Source: Alloyangia pacifica
Lineage (GTDB): Bacteria > Pseudomonadota > Alphaproteobacteria > Rhodobacterales > Rhodobacteraceae
Assembly: GCF_003111685.1 (NCBI RefSeq)
Contig: NZ_CP022189.1
Span: 2,310,001 to 2,374,000, forward strand
Reading direction: 5' to 3'
DNA: 64,000 bases
Below, in pieces: positions 37,891 to 47,948 of the stretch (position 1 is its first letter; every line of letters starts with the position of its first letter). The position numbers were made by a program, and so were the translations under genes. The notes under the pieces were generated by a model. It was not told the origin of the DNA, did no database searches, and saw only the letters and a program-made list of their open reading frames with translations.

Positions 37891-38178
37891 TCAGCCGTTG
37901 ACGCTGTCCTTCAGCGCCTTCGCGATGGTCATCTTGACCACCTTGTCGGCCTCTTTCTTGAACTGCTCGCCGGTGGCGGGGTTGCGCACCATGCGCTCGG
38001 GACGCTCACGGCAGTAGATCTTGCCAACGCCCGGGAGGGTCACGGCGCCGCCGCCTGCAACTTCCTTGGTGATGATGTCGGTGATCGCTTCCAGAGCGGT
38101 CGACGCGGTCTTCTTGTCTGCGCCCATCTCTTCTGCCAGTGCAGCCACGAGTTGGGTTTTGGTCATCGGCTTCGCCAT
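37891..38178 (-). CDS. hupB: HU family DNA-binding protein
   Basis: A 95-aa nucleoid protein. The HU fold is clear: MAKPMTKTQLVAALAEEM helix, then ITKEVAGGGAVTLPGVGKIYC and the DNA-binding arm ERPERMVRNPATGEQ. Monocistronic with its own terminator. The AT-rich region upstream (38180-38270) presumably contains the promoter. Confidence 0.95.
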   Translation of the reverse strand: MAKPMTKTQLVAALAEEMGADKKTASTALEAITDIITKEVAGGGAVTLPGVGKIYCRERPERMVRNPATGEQFKKEADKVVKMTIAKALKDSVNG

Positions 38179-38310
38179 TTCATGGTCTCCTTGAACTGCC
38201 CGAGTACTTGGGCCCCATTGAGGTCACTTAACTCTATGTAGAGTCGAAACACAACGAATAGTGGCTGTTTGCAAGAGAAATCTACGCGTTTCGAGCTGCA
38301 AACCGCCAGA

Positions 38311-39795
38311 TCACAGGAAGGCTGTTTCGTCGAAGCTACGCAATTTACGGCTGTGAATCCGTTCGAGCGGCATCGAACGGAGATGCTCCATGGCTCTTAT
38401 CCCGATCATCAGGTGGCGCGCCACCTGTGTCTTGTAGAAATCGGACGCCATTCCGGGCAGTTTCAGCTCGCCGTGCAGCGGTTTGTCGCTGACGCAAAGC
38501 AAGGTGCCATAGGGCACCCGGAAGCGGAAGCCGTTGGCAGCGATGGTCGCACTTTCCATGTCGAGCGCCACGGCGCGGCACTGGCTCAGCCGCTGCACAG
38601 GGCCGCGCTGGTCGCGCAACTCCCAGTTGCGGTTGTCCACCGAGGCGACTGTGCCGGTGCGCATCACCCGCTTAAGATCATAGCCCGAGAGCTGCGTCTC
38701 CTCCTCGACCGCATCTTCCAGCGCCACCTGAATCTCGGCCAGCGCCGGGATCGGCACCCAGACCGGCAGGTCGTCGTCGAGCACCTTGTCCTCGCGCAGA
38801 TAGGCGTGGGCCAGCACGAAATCTCCAAGGCTCTGCGAATTGCGCAGCCCGGCGCAGTGGCCGACCATCAGCCATGCGTGCGGGCGCAGCACGGCGATGT
38901 GGTCGGTGGCGGTCTTGGCGTTCGACGGGCCGACACCGATGTTGACCAGGGTGATCCCCGAGCCGTCCTTGCGCTTGAGGTGGTAGGTCGGCATCTGCGG
39001 CATCTTCGCGGTGAGCGGGATCTCGGTCTCGGCATCGGTAATCTCGACGTTCCCGGTCGAGACGAAGGAGATGTAACCGCTCTCGGGGTCGGCGAGCTGC
39101 TTGCGGGCATAGGCCTCGAACTCGCTGACGTAGAACTGGTAGTTGGTGAACAGCACGTGGTTCTGGAAATGCGCGGGGTCGGTGGCGGTGTAATGCGCCA
39201 GCCGGGCCAGCGAGTAATCCACCCGCTGCGCGGTGAAGGGGGCCAGCGGCTCGGTGCCGTCGGGCGCCGGGCGTGCCACGCCGTTGACGATGTCGTCGTT
39301 GGTGGTGCTCAGGTCCGGCACGTCGAAGACGTCGCGCAGGATGAACTGACCCGCCCCTTCCTGTGGCACCGTCAGCTCGGGGAAATTGGCGACCGCGAAA
39401 TGAACCGGCATCGGGGTGTCCGACAGGCCCACCTGCACCTTCACGCCGTGGTTTTCGATCAAAAGCCCGATCTGCTGCTTCAGGTACTGCCGGAACAGGT
39501 CCGGCCGGGTGATCGAGGTGGCATGGGTGCCCGGCGCCGAGACGTGGCCGAAGCTGAGGCGGCTGTCGACCTTGGCGAAGCTGGTCGTGGTGATCCGCAC
39601 CTCGGGATAGAAGGCGCGGTAGCGGACGCCCGGATGCCCCTCGGCCATGGAGGACAGAAAGTGCTCTTTCAGGAACTCCGAGGCCTGAGCGTAAAGCATG
39701 CAGAGCCGCTCGACCGCCGCCTCGGCTTCGTCAAAGAGCTCCGGCTCCGGGGCCTCGGGGGAAACGATCTGCAATTTCGCCTGCATGTCCTGCAT
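38311..39795 (-). CDS. amn: AMP nucleosidase
   Basis: A 494-aa enzyme that hydrolyses AMP to adenine and ribose-5-phosphate. The N-terminal regulatory half (YRAFYPEVRITTTSFAKVDSRLSFGH) and the C-terminal nucleoside-phosphorylase fold (VNIGVGPSNAKTATDHIAVLRPHAWLMVGHCAGLR) match Amn in order and length. The catalytic region near the C-terminus has VALDMESATIAANGFRFRVPYG. Convergent with nothing close; faces away from the topoisomerase gene. Confidence 0.95.
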   Translation of the reverse strand: MQDMQAKLQIVSPEAPEPELFDEAEAAVERLCMLYAQASEFLKEHFLSSMAEGHPGVRYRAFYPEVRITTTSFAKVDSRLSFGHVSAPGTHATSITRPDLFRQYLKQQIGLLIENHGVKVQVGLSDTPMPVHFAVANFPELTVPQEGAGQFILRDVFDVPDLSTTNDDIVNGVARPAPDGTEPLAPFTAQRVDYSLARLAHYTATDPAHFQNHVLFTNYQFYVSEFEAYARKQLADPESGYISFVSTGNVEITDAETEIPLTAKMPQMPTYHLKRKDGSGITLVNIGVGPSNAKTATDHIAVLRPHAWLMVGHCAGLRNSQSLGDFVLAHAYLREDKVLDDDLPVWVPIPALAEIQVALEDAVEEETQLSGYDLKRVMRTGTVASVDNRNWELRDQRGPVQRLSQCRAVALDMESATIAANGFRFRVPYGTLLCVSDKPLHGELKLPGMASDFYKTQVARHLMIGIRAMEHLRSMPLERIHSRKLRSFDETAFL

Positions 39796-39905
39796 CTGCG
39801 GCTCCTTCCGCTATTTTTCAAGCCAGCGTGGCAGGAAGAGGTGACGGGTTCAAGACGTCGCGATCAGCCTGCGGAACCGGCGTACCGCGCGCGGCGTTCG
39901 CAGGC

Positions 39906-40883
39906 ATGACCCCGCGCCTCGATCTCATCTACTACCCCGACAGCCAGCCCGGCATCCTGCGCCGGCGCTGCGGGCGCGGCTTCAGCTATATCGCCCCCGA
40001 CGGCACACGGATCGACGCCGCCGAGGAACGCGCCCGGATCAGGGCGCTGGCGGTGCCCCCGGCCTACGAACAGGTGTGGATCTGCCCGCGCGCCAACGGC
40101 CACCTGCAGGCCACCGGCCGCGACGCGCGGGACCGCAAGCAATACCGCTATCACCCTGACTGGACGGCATTTCGGTCGGAGCGAAAATATGGGCATCTCG
40201 CCGAGTTCGGTGCTGCCCTGCCTGGCCTCAGACGCAGCATACTCGGCCAGCTCCGCGCCCGCGATCCCGGCGACAGGGAGTTCGCTCTGGCCGCCACTCT
40301 GGCACTTCTGGATCGCGCCGGGCTGCGCGTCGGCAATGCCGATTACGCGATGGAGAACGGCAGCTACGGGGCGACCACGCTGCGCGGCACGCACCTGCGG
40401 CTCGACGGCGCCACGCTGCACCTGCGCTTCCCCGGCAAGGGCGGCAAGCGCGTCCACAAGCAACTGAAGGACCGCACTCTGCAGCGCGCCCTCACCGCGC
40501 TCGGCGACCTGCCCGGCAAGGAGCTGATCGCCTGGCTCGACGAGGATGGCCAGCCGCACGGATTGCGCTCCGACGAGATCAACCGCTGGCTGGCCGAGCG
40601 CACCGGCAACCCGGCGCTCACCGCCAAGACCTTCCGTACCTGGAACGGCAGCGTCGCGGCGCTGGAGGCGGCGCGGAGCGCGGAGCGGGTCAGCATCAAG
40701 GCGATGGCCGAGGCGGCGGCCGAGCGGCTGGCCAATACGCCGACCGTGGCGCGCAACTCCTACATCCATCCGGAGGTGATCGCCCTTGCCGAGACCGGCC
40801 TGCCGAAGGCTCTGGATCGCGCGCCAGATCGCCCGGGGCTGCGCCGGTCCGAGGCGCAGCTGCTCGCCCTTTTGGAACGCTGA
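39906..40883 (+). CDS. DNA topoisomerase IB (poxvirus-like)
   Basis: A 325-aa type IB topoisomerase, which relaxes supercoils through a 3'-phosphotyrosine. QATGRDARDRKQYRYHPDW near residue 70 is the poxvirus-type catalytic Arg/Lys region; KTFRTWNGSVAALEAA precedes the nucleophile Tyr286 in RNSYIHPEV. The ATG at 39906 follows a 26-codon unrelated extension. It ends 3 nt before the convergent lytic transglycosylase gene. Confidence 0.92.
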   Translation: MTPRLDLIYYPDSQPGILRRRCGRGFSYIAPDGTRIDAAEERARIRALAVPPAYEQVWICPRANGHLQATGRDARDRKQYRYHPDWTAFRSERKYGHLAEFGAALPGLRRSILGQLRARDPGDREFALAATLALLDRAGLRVGNADYAMENGSYGATTLRGTHLRLDGATLHLRFPGKGGKRVHKQLKDRTLQRALTALGDLPGKELIAWLDEDGQPHGLRSDEINRWLAERTGNPALTAKTFRTWNGSVAALEAARSAERVSIKAMAEAAAERLANTPTVARNSYIHPEVIALAETGLPKALDRAPDRPGLRRSEAQLLALLER

Positions 40884-40886
40884 GGC

Positions 40887-41387
40887 TCAGCCCCGGCGCA
40901 GGCCGGTCGCGACCAGCATGCCGCGCCGCTTGGCCTCGTAGTAATAGCCCTTGGCATAGAGCCCGATGGCCGCGTCGGGATTGCCATCCGACAGCAACCA
41001 GGCGCCGCGCAGGTATTTCACGCCGTATTCGAGGTTGGTGTCCGCATCGAGCAGCTCGCGCGGCTTTCCCTGAAAGCCCATGGTGCGCGCTGTGGCGGGG
41101 AGGATCTGCAGCAGGCCGTAATAGGGACCATTGCGCGCCTCGGGGGTATGGGTGCTCTCGCGGATCGCGAGACGGTGCACCAAACGTCGGGGCACTTCGT
41201 AATAGTCGGACCACTTGTTGATCGATGCGCGCAACTCGGGGGTCTCGTTGGGATAGAGCGGCGGGTCGAAGCGCGTCACCTCGGGCGTCTCCTCCTGCTG
41301 CACGGCGCAGGCAGAGAGCGGCGCCACCAGCGGCACGAGCACAAGCGACAGCCAGGCGCGCCGGGTCATTTCGGTCTTTCGGGACAT
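40887..41387 (-). CDS. lytic transglycosylase lipoprotein (SLT domain)
   Basis: A 166-aa peptidoglycan lytic transglycosylase. N-terminal lipoprotein signal (MTRRAWLSLVLVPLVAPLSAC with LSAC lipobox), then an SLT fold with catalytic Glu in RESTHTPEARNGPYYGLLQI and the ATARTMGF segment. Start at 41387 (MSRKTEM) is one of two choices; a GTG at 41399 adds four residues. No terminator is visible in the 3 nt before the topoisomerase stop, so transcripts overlap. Confidence 0.87.
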   Translation of the reverse strand: MSRKTEMTRRAWLSLVLVPLVAPLSACAVQQEETPEVTRFDPPLYPNETPELRASINKWSDYYEVPRRLVHRLAIRESTHTPEARNGPYYGLLQILPATARTMGFQGKPRELLDADTNLEYGVKYLRGAWLLSDGNPDAAIGLYAKGYYYEAKRRGMLVATGLRRG

Positions 41388-41528
41388 TCCGAATTCCACG
41401 TAGCCTCAGATACGCCCTGATACCTCCATTGCGCGCCTTGGCCTATCCCGCGCGATGCCGCATGAGCGGAAGGGCGCCTGCACGCACGGGGCTTGCCAAG
41501 CGCCCCACCTCGCCGCAGGTTGCCGCCC

Positions 41529-42383
41529 ATGACACGCACGCTTCTCACTCTCGGGCACGGCTATTCCGCCGCCGCCCTCACCCGCCACCTGATCCCTCAA
41601 GGCTGGCGCGTGCTCGGCACTCACCGCGACCCCTCCAAGGCATCCGACCTTAAGGCGCAGGGCGTCGAGCCCGTGCTCTGGCAGCGCGACGCGCTCGAGG
41701 CGGCGCTGGCGCAGGCCAGCCATGTGCTCGTGTCCGCCGGCCCGCGCGATGGCGGCGATCCCGCGCTGGACGAGATCGGTGCCGCCATCGCCCAACGCGC
41801 CCCGACGCTCGACTGGCTGGGCTACCTCTCGACCACTGGCGTCTACGGCGATCACGGCGGCGACTGGGTGGACGAGGACACACCCCTCGCCCCCACCACG
41901 GCGCGCGGCGAGGCCCGCGCCGAGGCCGAGGCGGCCTGGCAGGCCATCGACGGGTTGCCCCTGCACATCTTCCGGCTTGCAGGCATCTATGGCCCCGGCC
42001 GCGGCCCCTTCGAAAAGGTCCGCCAAGGCACGGCACGGCGCATCGTCAAGCCGGGACAGGTGTTCAGCCGCATCCACGTCGAGGACATCGCGCAGGCGCT
42101 CGAGGCCTCGATCCGTCAGCCCCGCCCCGGCGCCATCTACAACCTCTGCGACGACGACCCCGCCCCGCCCGAGGCTGTGCTGCAGCATGCCGCCGCCCTG
42201 CTCGGCCTGCCGCCACCACCCGAGGTCGCCTTCGACGCGGCGGAGATGAGCCCCATGGCGCGCAGCTTCTACGCCGAGAACAAGCGGGTAAGGAACGACC
42301 GCATCAAGCATGAGCTGGGTGTCACGCTGCTCTACCCGGATTACCGGGCGGGTCTCGCAGCGCTGCTCGCTGAGGAGCGCTGA
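41529..42383 (+). CDS. SDR-family NAD(P)-dependent epimerase/reductase
   Basis: A 284-aa extended SDR protein. The N-terminal LTLGHGYSAAALTRHL is a GxGxxA-type dinucleotide-binding loop. The catalytic Tyr is in LSTTGVYGDHGG (Ser/Thr-Tyr pair with a Tyr but no standard YxxxK spacing), and FRLAGIYGPGRG is a typical SDR_e motif. The substrate is unknown. Diverges from the lytic transglycosylase. Confidence 0.87.
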   Translation: MTRTLLTLGHGYSAAALTRHLIPQGWRVLGTHRDPSKASDLKAQGVEPVLWQRDALEAALAQASHVLVSAGPRDGGDPALDEIGAAIAQRAPTLDWLGYLSTTGVYGDHGGDWVDEDTPLAPTTARGEARAEAEAAWQAIDGLPLHIFRLAGIYGPGRGPFEKVRQGTARRIVKPGQVFSRIHVEDIAQALEASIRQPRPGAIYNLCDDDPAPPEAVLQHAAALLGLPPPPEVAFDAAEMSPMARSFYAENKRVRNDRIKHELGVTLLYPDYRAGLAALLAEER

Positions 42384-42395
42384 GGCCCGGTCCTC

Positions 42396-42860
42396 TCAGC
42401 CCCGCCCGCGATAGGGCGGCACGCCCTGGTCGGGGATCCACACCCCCTCGGGCATCGGCCCGGTCTGGTAGAAGACGTCGATCGGGATGCCGCCACGCGG
42501 ATACCAGTAGCCGCCGATGCGCAGCCATTGCGGCTCGAGGAAGTCCACCAGCCGCCGGGCGATGGAAATGGTGCAATCCTCGTGGAAGGCGCCATGGTTG
42601 CGGAAGGCGCCAAGGTAGAGCTTCAGCGCCTTGCTTTCGACCAGCCAGGCCCCCGGCACGTAGTCAATCACCAGATGCGCGAAATCGGGCTGGCCGGTCA
42701 TCGGGCAGAGCGAAGTGAACTCCGGCGCGGTGAAGCGCACGTTGTAGGGGACGTCGGCCTGCGGGTTCGGGACGCGCTCGAGCTCTGCCTCCTCGGGCGA
42801 GGCGGGCAGTACCGTGGCACCTCCGAGTTGCTTGAGGTTGCTGTAGATGCTGTCGGTCAT
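42396..42860 (-). CDS. queF: preQ0 reductase QueF
   Basis: A 154-aa NADPH-dependent nitrile reductase, short (YkvM) class, reducing preQ0 to preQ1. It holds the catalytic Cys in [14 protein letters not shown] (Asp three residues on from QP) and the ESKALKLYL binding segment. Last gene of queCDEF, 24 nt after queE. Confidence 0.96.
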   Translation of the reverse strand: MTDSIYSNLKQLGGATVLPASPEEAELERVPNPQADVPYNVRFTAPEFTSLCPMTGQPDFAHLVIDYVPGAWLVESKALKLYLGAFRNHGAFHEDCTISIARRLVDFLEPQWLRIGGYWYPRGGIPIDVFYQTGPMPEGVWIPDQGVPPYRGRG

Positions 42861-42884
42861 TTCGGGATCTCCGGAAATGGGAAG

Positions 42885-43592
42885 TCAGACGCCGCGCTTG
42901 TTGCCCCAGAGGAGCACATGCAGCTGCGGCAAAATGCGGGCGGCGAACCATCCGTCGGCGGTGGCCGTCTCGGTGAGCCACAGAAGCCTTTCGGCAAGGC
43001 CCTGCGGATCGACCGGCACTTGCGGATCGACCTCGGGGTTGCCGGGCTGCAGGTAGAGCGGCAGCTCGGGATGGCGGGCGTGGGCATCCTTCGCCCAGAC
43101 GTAGTCAGCAGCGTCGAAGATCACGATCTTCATCACCACTTGCCGCGCGCCCTGCCCCGCAGCGACGCAGGCGGCAAAGATGTCCCAGTCCACCGTCTCA
43201 CCGCTCGAGGGTGGCTTGGGGCTGAGCACCAGCGTGTCGAGGCGCGCGAACCACGGGCGCGCCACCGAGCCCTGCGTCTCGCAGGCGAAGCGGTAGCCCT
43301 CTGCCCGGCCCATCTCGATCACCGGGCCGAAGTCCTGGATCGCCGGGTTGCCGCCGCTCAGCGAGACGGTGATCGGCCGCCCGCCCGACAGGCGCGTGAC
43401 TTCGGCCCAGACCTCGTCATCGCTCATCGGGGTCCAAGTGTGGCGCCAGGCGCTGTCGACCGCGTGCAGACTGTCGCACCAGCTGCAGCGGTAGTCGCAG
43501 CCGCCTGCGCGGACAAAGACGGTGGGCTCGCCGATCAGCGCGCCCTCGCCCTGGATCGTCGGGCCGAAAATCTCGGCAATGCGCAGCACCAT
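42885..43592 (-). CDS. queE: 7-carboxy-7-deazaguanine synthase QueE
   Basis: A 235-aa radical-SAM enzyme that turns carboxytetrahydropterin into 7-carboxy-7-deazaguanine. The cluster cysteines are C32, C36 and C39 (CDYRCSWC). [16 protein letters not shown] at the start is typical. It lies 1 nt after queD. Confidence 0.96.
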   Translation of the reverse strand: MVLRIAEIFGPTIQGEGALIGEPTVFVRAGGCDYRCSWCDSLHAVDSAWRHTWTPMSDDEVWAEVTRLSGGRPITVSLSGGNPAIQDFGPVIEMGRAEGYRFACETQGSVARPWFARLDTLVLSPKPPSSGETVDWDIFAACVAAGQGARQVVMKIVIFDAADYVWAKDAHARHPELPLYLQPGNPEVDPQVPVDPQGLAERLLWLTETATADGWFAARILPQLHVLLWGNKRGV

Positions 43593-43593
43593 G

Positions 43594-43962
43594 TCAGGCC
43601 GCCAGCGGCGCGGGCCGGTACTCGGCCCAGGTTTTCGGCGTCTCGCTGACCTTGACCGAGGCGGTTTCGGGCCAGCGCGCGGCGCACCATTCGTAGAAAT
43701 GCAGCGCGAGGTTCTCGGCGGTGGAGGCCACGTTCAGCACGTCGTTGAGATGCCGGTGATCGAAGCACTCGTCGATATAGGCCTTGAGCGGCGCCAGCTC
43801 GTGATAGTCGCGCACGAAGCCGTCCGCATTGAGCGCGCGCGCCGCCAACTCGACGACGACGATGTAGTTGTGGCCGTGCATCCGGGCGCATTGGTGATCG
43901 CTCGGCAGATGCGTCAGCTGGTGCGAGGCAGAGAAGTGGAACTCCTTGCTGATCCGGAACAT
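43594..43962 (-). CDS. queD: 6-carboxy-5,6,7,8-tetrahydropterin synthase QueD
   Basis: A 122-aa enzyme of the PTPS family. Zinc histidines H14, H29 and H31 (SASHQL, MHGHNY), catalytic Cys25, and late [12 protein letters not shown] glutamate segment. The ATG shares its A with the queC TGA, so translation is coupled. It was picked out of a longer frame by its family start [14 protein letters not shown]. Confidence 0.95.
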   Translation of the reverse strand: MFRISKEFHFSASHQLTHLPSDHQCARMHGHNYIVVVELAARALNADGFVRDYHELAPLKAYIDECFDHRHLNDVLNVASTAENLALHFYEWCAARWPETASVKVSETPKTWAEYRPAPLAA

Positions 43963-44663
43963 CACGCCTCCTCCCGGCTGGCGACGGCCCGGACCCAGAA
44001 GTCGGGGTCGGCGTAGATGGTCGGATCCTCGATCCCCGCAAGGTGGAACGCCTCGCGCCGCTCGACGCAGGTGCCGCAGCAGCCGCAATGCACCTCGCCG
44101 CCCTTGTAGCAGGACCAAGTCTCGGCGAAGGGGGTGCCGCACCTTGCCCCCTCGGTGACGATGTCCGCCTTGCTGCGCTCGACGAAGGGCGTGTAGAGCT
44201 GCACATCCGCGTAGCCGTCGAGCGCCGCGCGCTGCATCGCCTCGAAGGCGCGGGTGAAGCCGGGGCGGCAGTCGGGATAGATGAAGTGATCCCCGCCATG
44301 CACGGCGGTGGCAACCGCCTCGTCGCCATTGGCCGCGGCGACGCCGAAGGCGATGGCGAGCATGATGGCGTTGCGGTTGGGGACCACGGTGATGCGCATG
44401 GTCTCCTCGGCGTAATGCCCGTCGGGCACGTCGATGTCCGAGGTCAGCGCCGAACCGGTGAGCGCCGCGCCGATGCCGCGCATGTCAATGCGCTGGAACG
44501 GAACACCGAGCCGCGCGGCGGCGGCCTTGGCGAAGTCGAGTTCCTTGGCGTGTCGCTGGCCGTAGTCGAAGGAGACGAGGCGCGTGAGGTCGCCGTTTGC
44601 GGCAACCATGTGGGCGAGCGAGACGGAATCCAGCCCGCCGGAGCAGATGACGATAGTCTTCAT
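43962..44663 (-). CDS. queC: 7-cyano-7-deazaguanine (preQ0) synthase QueC
   Basis: A 233-aa ATP-dependent ligase converting 7-carboxy-7-deazaguanine to preQ0. PP-loop SGGLDS at residues 8-13; zinc cysteines near the C-terminus in WSCYKGGEVHCGCCGTC. The leader carries a preQ1-I riboswitch, and the ribosome binding site AAGGG at 44675-44671 is part of that aptamer. Confidence 0.96.
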   Translation of the reverse strand: MKTIVICSGGLDSVSLAHMVAANGDLTRLVSFDYGQRHAKELDFAKAAAARLGVPFQRIDMRGIGAALTGSALTSDIDVPDGHYAEETMRITVVPNRNAIMLAIAFGVAAANGDEAVATAVHGGDHFIYPDCRPGFTRAFEAMQRAALDGYADVQLYTPFVERSKADIVTEGARCGTPFAETWSCYKGGEVHCGCCGTCVERREAFHLAGIEDPTIYADPDFWVRAVASREEA

Positions 44664-44671
44664 TTGTGAAC

Positions 44672-44705
44672 CCTTGTTTTGATGACCGGGTAGGCTGCGA
44701 CCGGT
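44672..44705 (-). promoter_or_regulatory. preQ1-I riboswitch (type II, Tte-like) controlling queCDEF
   Basis: A 34-nt aptamer on the minus strand. ACCGG (44705-44701) pairs with CCGGT to form P1, the loop begins with GGTCGCAG, the loop contains the invariant C, and the A-rich tail ATCAAAACAAGG closes the pseudoknot. Segments GGTCGCAG and CAAAACAAGG match the crystallised Thermoanaerobacter tengcongensis preQ1-I aptamer exactly. The AAGG at its 3' end is the queC Shine-Dalgarno (7 nt before ATG), so ligand binding would block ribosome access. Confidence 0.9.
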
Positions 44706-44800
44706 GTGGGGCGCGTCCTAACGGGTCGCCCTGATCGGGGCAAGGGTTTTGGGCCCGGCGACACGCAAGCGTGTCCAGGCCGGCAAAGCGAAGCCAGAGT

Positions 44801-44861
44801 GGGGGCGCCGCCCCCCGCCCCACGGGCTCACCCCCTGGGGTATCTTCTCGGTAGAAGAAAG
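44801..44861 (+). repeat. Rhodobacteraceae-type intergenic repeat, copy C
   Basis: Plus strand: GGGGGCGCCGCCCCC hairpin, then CCCCCTGGGGTATCTTC and a purine-rich GTAGAAGAAAGG tail. Third copy of the layout seen at 4724-4762 and 32101-32160. Sits in the queC-dxs gap. Confidence 0.45.
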
Positions 44862-44886
44862 GCGGAGGTGCCCGCCCGGGCTGCGG

Positions 44887-46812
44887 TCAGGCGCGCTTGT
44901 TGAGGACGTCGACGCCGAGAGTGGTGAGGACCTTTTCCTCGATCTGTTCGGCATTGAGACCGGCCGTCGCATACATGTCGGCGGGGCTGGAGTGGTCGAT
45001 GAAGGTGTCGGGCAGCACCATCGAGCGGAACTTCAGTCCGTGGTCGAAGACGCCCTCGTCCGACAGCAGCTGCGCAACGTGGCTGCCGAAACCGCCGACC
45101 GCCCCCTCCTCAATGGTGAACAGCGCCTCGTGGTCCTGCGCCAATTGCAGGATCAGCTCGCGGTCGAGCGGCTTGGCGAAGCGGGCGTCGGCGACCGTGG
45201 GAGAGATGCCCCGCGCCTCGAGTTTCTCGCAGGCCTTGAGCACCTCCTGCAGCCGAGTGCCAAAGCTGAGGATCGCCACCCTGCTTCCGCTCCGGATCAT
45301 CCGGCCCTTGCCAATGGGAAGGATCTGCGGGGTCTCGGGCATCTCGACGCCCACGCCTTCGCCGCGCGGGTAGCGGAACGCGATGGGCCCCTCGTCATGC
45401 GCGGCGGCGGTGGCGACCATATTGACCAGTTCGGACTCGTCGGCGGCGGCCATGACCACCATGCCCGGCAAGTTGGCCATGAAGGCGACGTCATACGCGC
45501 CCGCGTGGGTGGCGCCGTCGGCGCCCACCAGCCCTGCGCGGTCGATGGCGAAGCGCACCGGCAGGCGCTGGATCGCCACGTCGTGCACCACCTGATCGTA
45601 GCCCCGCTGCAGGAAGGTCGAATACATGGCGCAGAAGGGTTTCATCCCGCCCGCCGCGAGACCCGCGGAGAAGGTCACCCCGTGCTGCTCGGCGATGCCC
45701 ACGTCGAAAACGCGGTCCGGGAAGCGCTCGGCCATCAGGTCGAGCCCCGTGCCGTCGGGCATGGCGGCGGTCACCGCACAGATCCGCGGATCCGCGGCGG
45801 CGAGCTGCGTGAGGGCTCTGGCGAAGACCTTGGTGTAGGCTGGCGCATTGGAGGGTGCCTTCTTCTGCTCGCCGGTGACCACGTCGAACTTGGCGCGGGC
45901 ATGGCCGCGGTCGGCCGAGCCCTCGGCCGGGGCATAGCCCTTGCCCTTTTTGGTCAGCACGTGGATCAGGATCGGTCCGGTGGCCCGCGCCTTGACCGCG
46001 CGCAGCACCGGCAGCAGCTGGTCGAGGTCGTGCCCGTCGATCGGGCCGAGATAGGAAAAGCCCAACTCCTCGAAGAGCGTGCCGCCCACCGTCATCGACT
46101 TCAGCAAGTCCTTGGCGCGCTTGGCACCCTCGCGGAAGGGCGGCGGCAGCAGGCTCACAGCACCCTTGGCGGCGGCCTTGAGATCGTGGAACGGCGCCTC
46201 TGCATAGAGCCGGCTGAGGTAGGACGACATGGCGCCGGTCGGCGGCGCGATGGACATCTCGTTGTCGTTGAGGATGACGATCAGCCGCTTGCCGAGGTGG
46301 CCAGCGTTGTTCATCGCCTCGAAGGCCATGCCCGCCGACATCGAGCCGTCGCCGATCACCGCGATGGCATCGCCAAGCCCGGTCTCGCAGGAACCGCCGA
46401 GCTCGCGCGCCATGGCAAATCCGAGCGCGGCACTGATCGAGGTCGAGCTGTGGCCGGCGCCGAAGGGGTCATAGGGGCTCTCGGAGCGTTTCGCGAAGCC
46501 CGACAGCCCATCCTTCATGCGCAGCGTGCGGATGCGGTCGCGGCGGCCGGTGAGGATCTTGTGCGGGTAGCACTGGTGCGAGACGTCCCAGATCAGCTTG
46601 TCTCGCGGCGTGTCGAAGACCGCGTGCAATGCCACCGTCAGCTCCACCACGCCGAGCCCGGCCCCAAGGTGACCACCCGTTTCGGAGACAGCCGAAATGG
46701 TTTCGGAACGCAACTCGTGGGCAAGCCGGATCAGCTCGTCATCCGAGAGCCGCTTGAGATCGGCGGGCGTGGTCACACGGTCGAGCATGGGAGTCTCGGG
46801 GCGGGAGGACAT
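44887..46812 (-). CDS. dxs: 1-deoxy-D-xylulose-5-phosphate synthase
   Basis: A 641-aa thiamine-diphosphate enzyme, the first step of the MEP isoprenoid pathway. It has [18 protein letters not shown] near residue 45, TPP motif [18 protein letters not shown], and the central [12 protein letters not shown]. The start at 46812 gives [13 protein letters not shown], the family form, with AGAGG 8 nt before; three codons of further extension are possible. Runs with ispA, xseB and the HDAC gene. Confidence 0.96.
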   Translation of the reverse strand: MSSRPETPMLDRVTTPADLKRLSDDELIRLAHELRSETISAVSETGGHLGAGLGVVELTVALHAVFDTPRDKLIWDVSHQCYPHKILTGRRDRIRTLRMKDGLSGFAKRSESPYDPFGAGHSSTSISAALGFAMARELGGSCETGLGDAIAVIGDGSMSAGMAFEAMNNAGHLGKRLIVILNDNEMSIAPPTGAMSSYLSRLYAEAPFHDLKAAAKGAVSLLPPPFREGAKRAKDLLKSMTVGGTLFEELGFSYLGPIDGHDLDQLLPVLRAVKARATGPILIHVLTKKGKGYAPAEGSADRGHARAKFDVVTGEQKKAPSNAPAYTKVFARALTQLAAADPRICAVTAAMPDGTGLDLMAERFPDRVFDVGIAEQHGVTFSAGLAAGGMKPFCAMYSTFLQRGYDQVVHDVAIQRLPVRFAIDRAGLVGADGATHAGAYDVAFMANLPGMVVMAAADESELVNMVATAAAHDEGPIAFRYPRGEGVGVEMPETPQILPIGKGRMIRSGSRVAILSFGTRLQEVLKACEKLEARGISPTVADARFAKPLDRELILQLAQDHEALFTIEEGAVGGFGSHVAQLLSDEGVFDHGLKFRSMVLPDTFIDHSSPADMYATAGLNAEQIEEKVLTTLGVDVLNKRA

Positions 46813-46829
46813 AGGGTGCACCTCTGGCG

Positions 46830-47699
46830 TCAGTTGCTGCGGGAGATAACGAAGCGGGCTGCGGCCCGCAAGTTTTCCGCCCGGTCTGCATAGGGAGATA
46901 GTGCGTCGCAGGCCTCGTCCACCAGTTGCTGCGCGCGCAGCTTGGCGGCGTCGAGTCCCAGCAGCGAGACGAAGGTGGCCTTGCCGCGCCCGGCATCCTT
47001 GCCCACGGCCTTGCCCATCATCGCCGCATCGCCTTCGACGTCGAGGATGTCGTCGGCGATCTGGAAGGCAAGACCGAGCCGGTCCGCGTAGGCGGTGAGC
47101 GGCGCCGGGTCGACCTCGGCCAGCCGCGCGCCGGCCTCTGCAGACCAGCGGATCAAAGCACCGGTCTTACCTGCCTGCAGCGCGGTGATCTGCGCCAGGT
47201 CCAGCGGCACGTCGGTGGCCTCGGCGGCCATGTCGAGCGCCTGCCCCATGACCATGCCGCGCGCGCCCGCGGCGCGGGCCAGCGACAGCGCCAGATCGGC
47301 GCGCACCGCGCCCGAGGGATGGCAACGCGGGTGGCTCACCAGCTCGAAGCCGAGCGCCTGCAGCGCATCCCCGGCGAGGACCGCCGTCGCCTCGTCCCAC
47401 TTGCGGTGCACCGTGGGCAGACCCCGGCGCAGGTCGTCATTGTCCATGCAAGGCAGATCGTCATGCACCAGCGAATAGGCGTGCACGGCTTCGATGGCGC
47501 AGGCGGACCAGATCGCGTGGCCCTCGGGCACCCCGTGCAGCCGGGCGGATTCCAGCACCAGATAACCGCGCAGCGCCTTGCCGCCGCGGGTGGCATAGCC
47601 CATGGCCTCGACCACCGGCAGTGCCTCGTGCTCGTCCAGGACACTTTCGAGGTGGGCGGCGACTGCCGCCGCCGCACCGACCAGGGATTGTGCGAACAT
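46830..47699 (-). CDS. ispA: farnesyl diphosphate synthase (polyprenyl synthetase)
   Basis: A 289-aa trans-prenyltransferase making FPP for ubiquinone, carotenoid and cell-wall lipids. First Asp-rich motif DDLPCMD near residue 80, second DDILD near 217. [16 protein letters not shown] near 35 fits IspA. It lies 17 nt before dxs, so isoprenoid genes are co-transcribed. Confidence 0.95.
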   Translation of the reverse strand: MFAQSLVGAAAAVAAHLESVLDEHEALPVVEAMGYATRGGKALRGYLVLESARLHGVPEGHAIWSACAIEAVHAYSLVHDDLPCMDNDDLRRGLPTVHRKWDEATAVLAGDALQALGFELVSHPRCHPSGAVRADLALSLARAAGARGMVMGQALDMAAEATDVPLDLAQITALQAGKTGALIRWSAEAGARLAEVDPAPLTAYADRLGLAFQIADDILDVEGDAAMMGKAVGKDAGRGKATFVSLLGLDAAKLRAQQLVDEACDALSPYADRAENLRAAARFVISRSN

Positions 47700-47705
47700 G
47701 GAGGG

Positions 47706-47948
47706 TCAGAGCCCCTCGACCGGCTTGGTGCCCGTGGGCTCGCCGTTCGCGTCGAGGGTGATCGCGGCGACCTTCTCCTCGGCCGCCTTGAGCTTGGTCT
47801 CGCAGTGCTTCCGCAACTCGCTGCCGCGCTGGTAGAGCGCAATCGACTCCTCGAGCGGCACCTCGCCGCGTTCGAGCTGGGTCACCACCTGCTCGAGCTC
47901 CGCCATTGCCTGTTCAAAGCTCATCTCTGCGACGGGGGTGTCAGTCAT
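47706..47948 (-). CDS. xseB: exodeoxyribonuclease VII small subunit
   Basis: An 80-aa helical subunit with the family core FEQAMAELEQVVTQLERGEVPLEESIALY. Start overlaps the HDAC-gene stop by 4 nt (ATGA) and it sits 6 nt before ispA, the usual xseB-ispA-dxs order of proteobacteria. Confidence 0.95.
   Translation of the reverse strand: MTDTPVAEMSFEQAMAELEQVVTQLERGEVPLEESIALYQRGSELRKHCETKLKAAEEKVAAITLDANGEPTGTKPVEGL

Noticed and set aside
44706..44800. Possible small RNA or ORF between queC leader and dxs
   Set aside because: An ACACGC-AA-GCGTGT hairpin exists near 44761-44774, but there is no promoter-terminator pair or coding signal.
44749..46893. 714-codon plus-strand open frame opposite dxs
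   Set aside because: Fully antisense to dxs, translation repetitive and without motifs.
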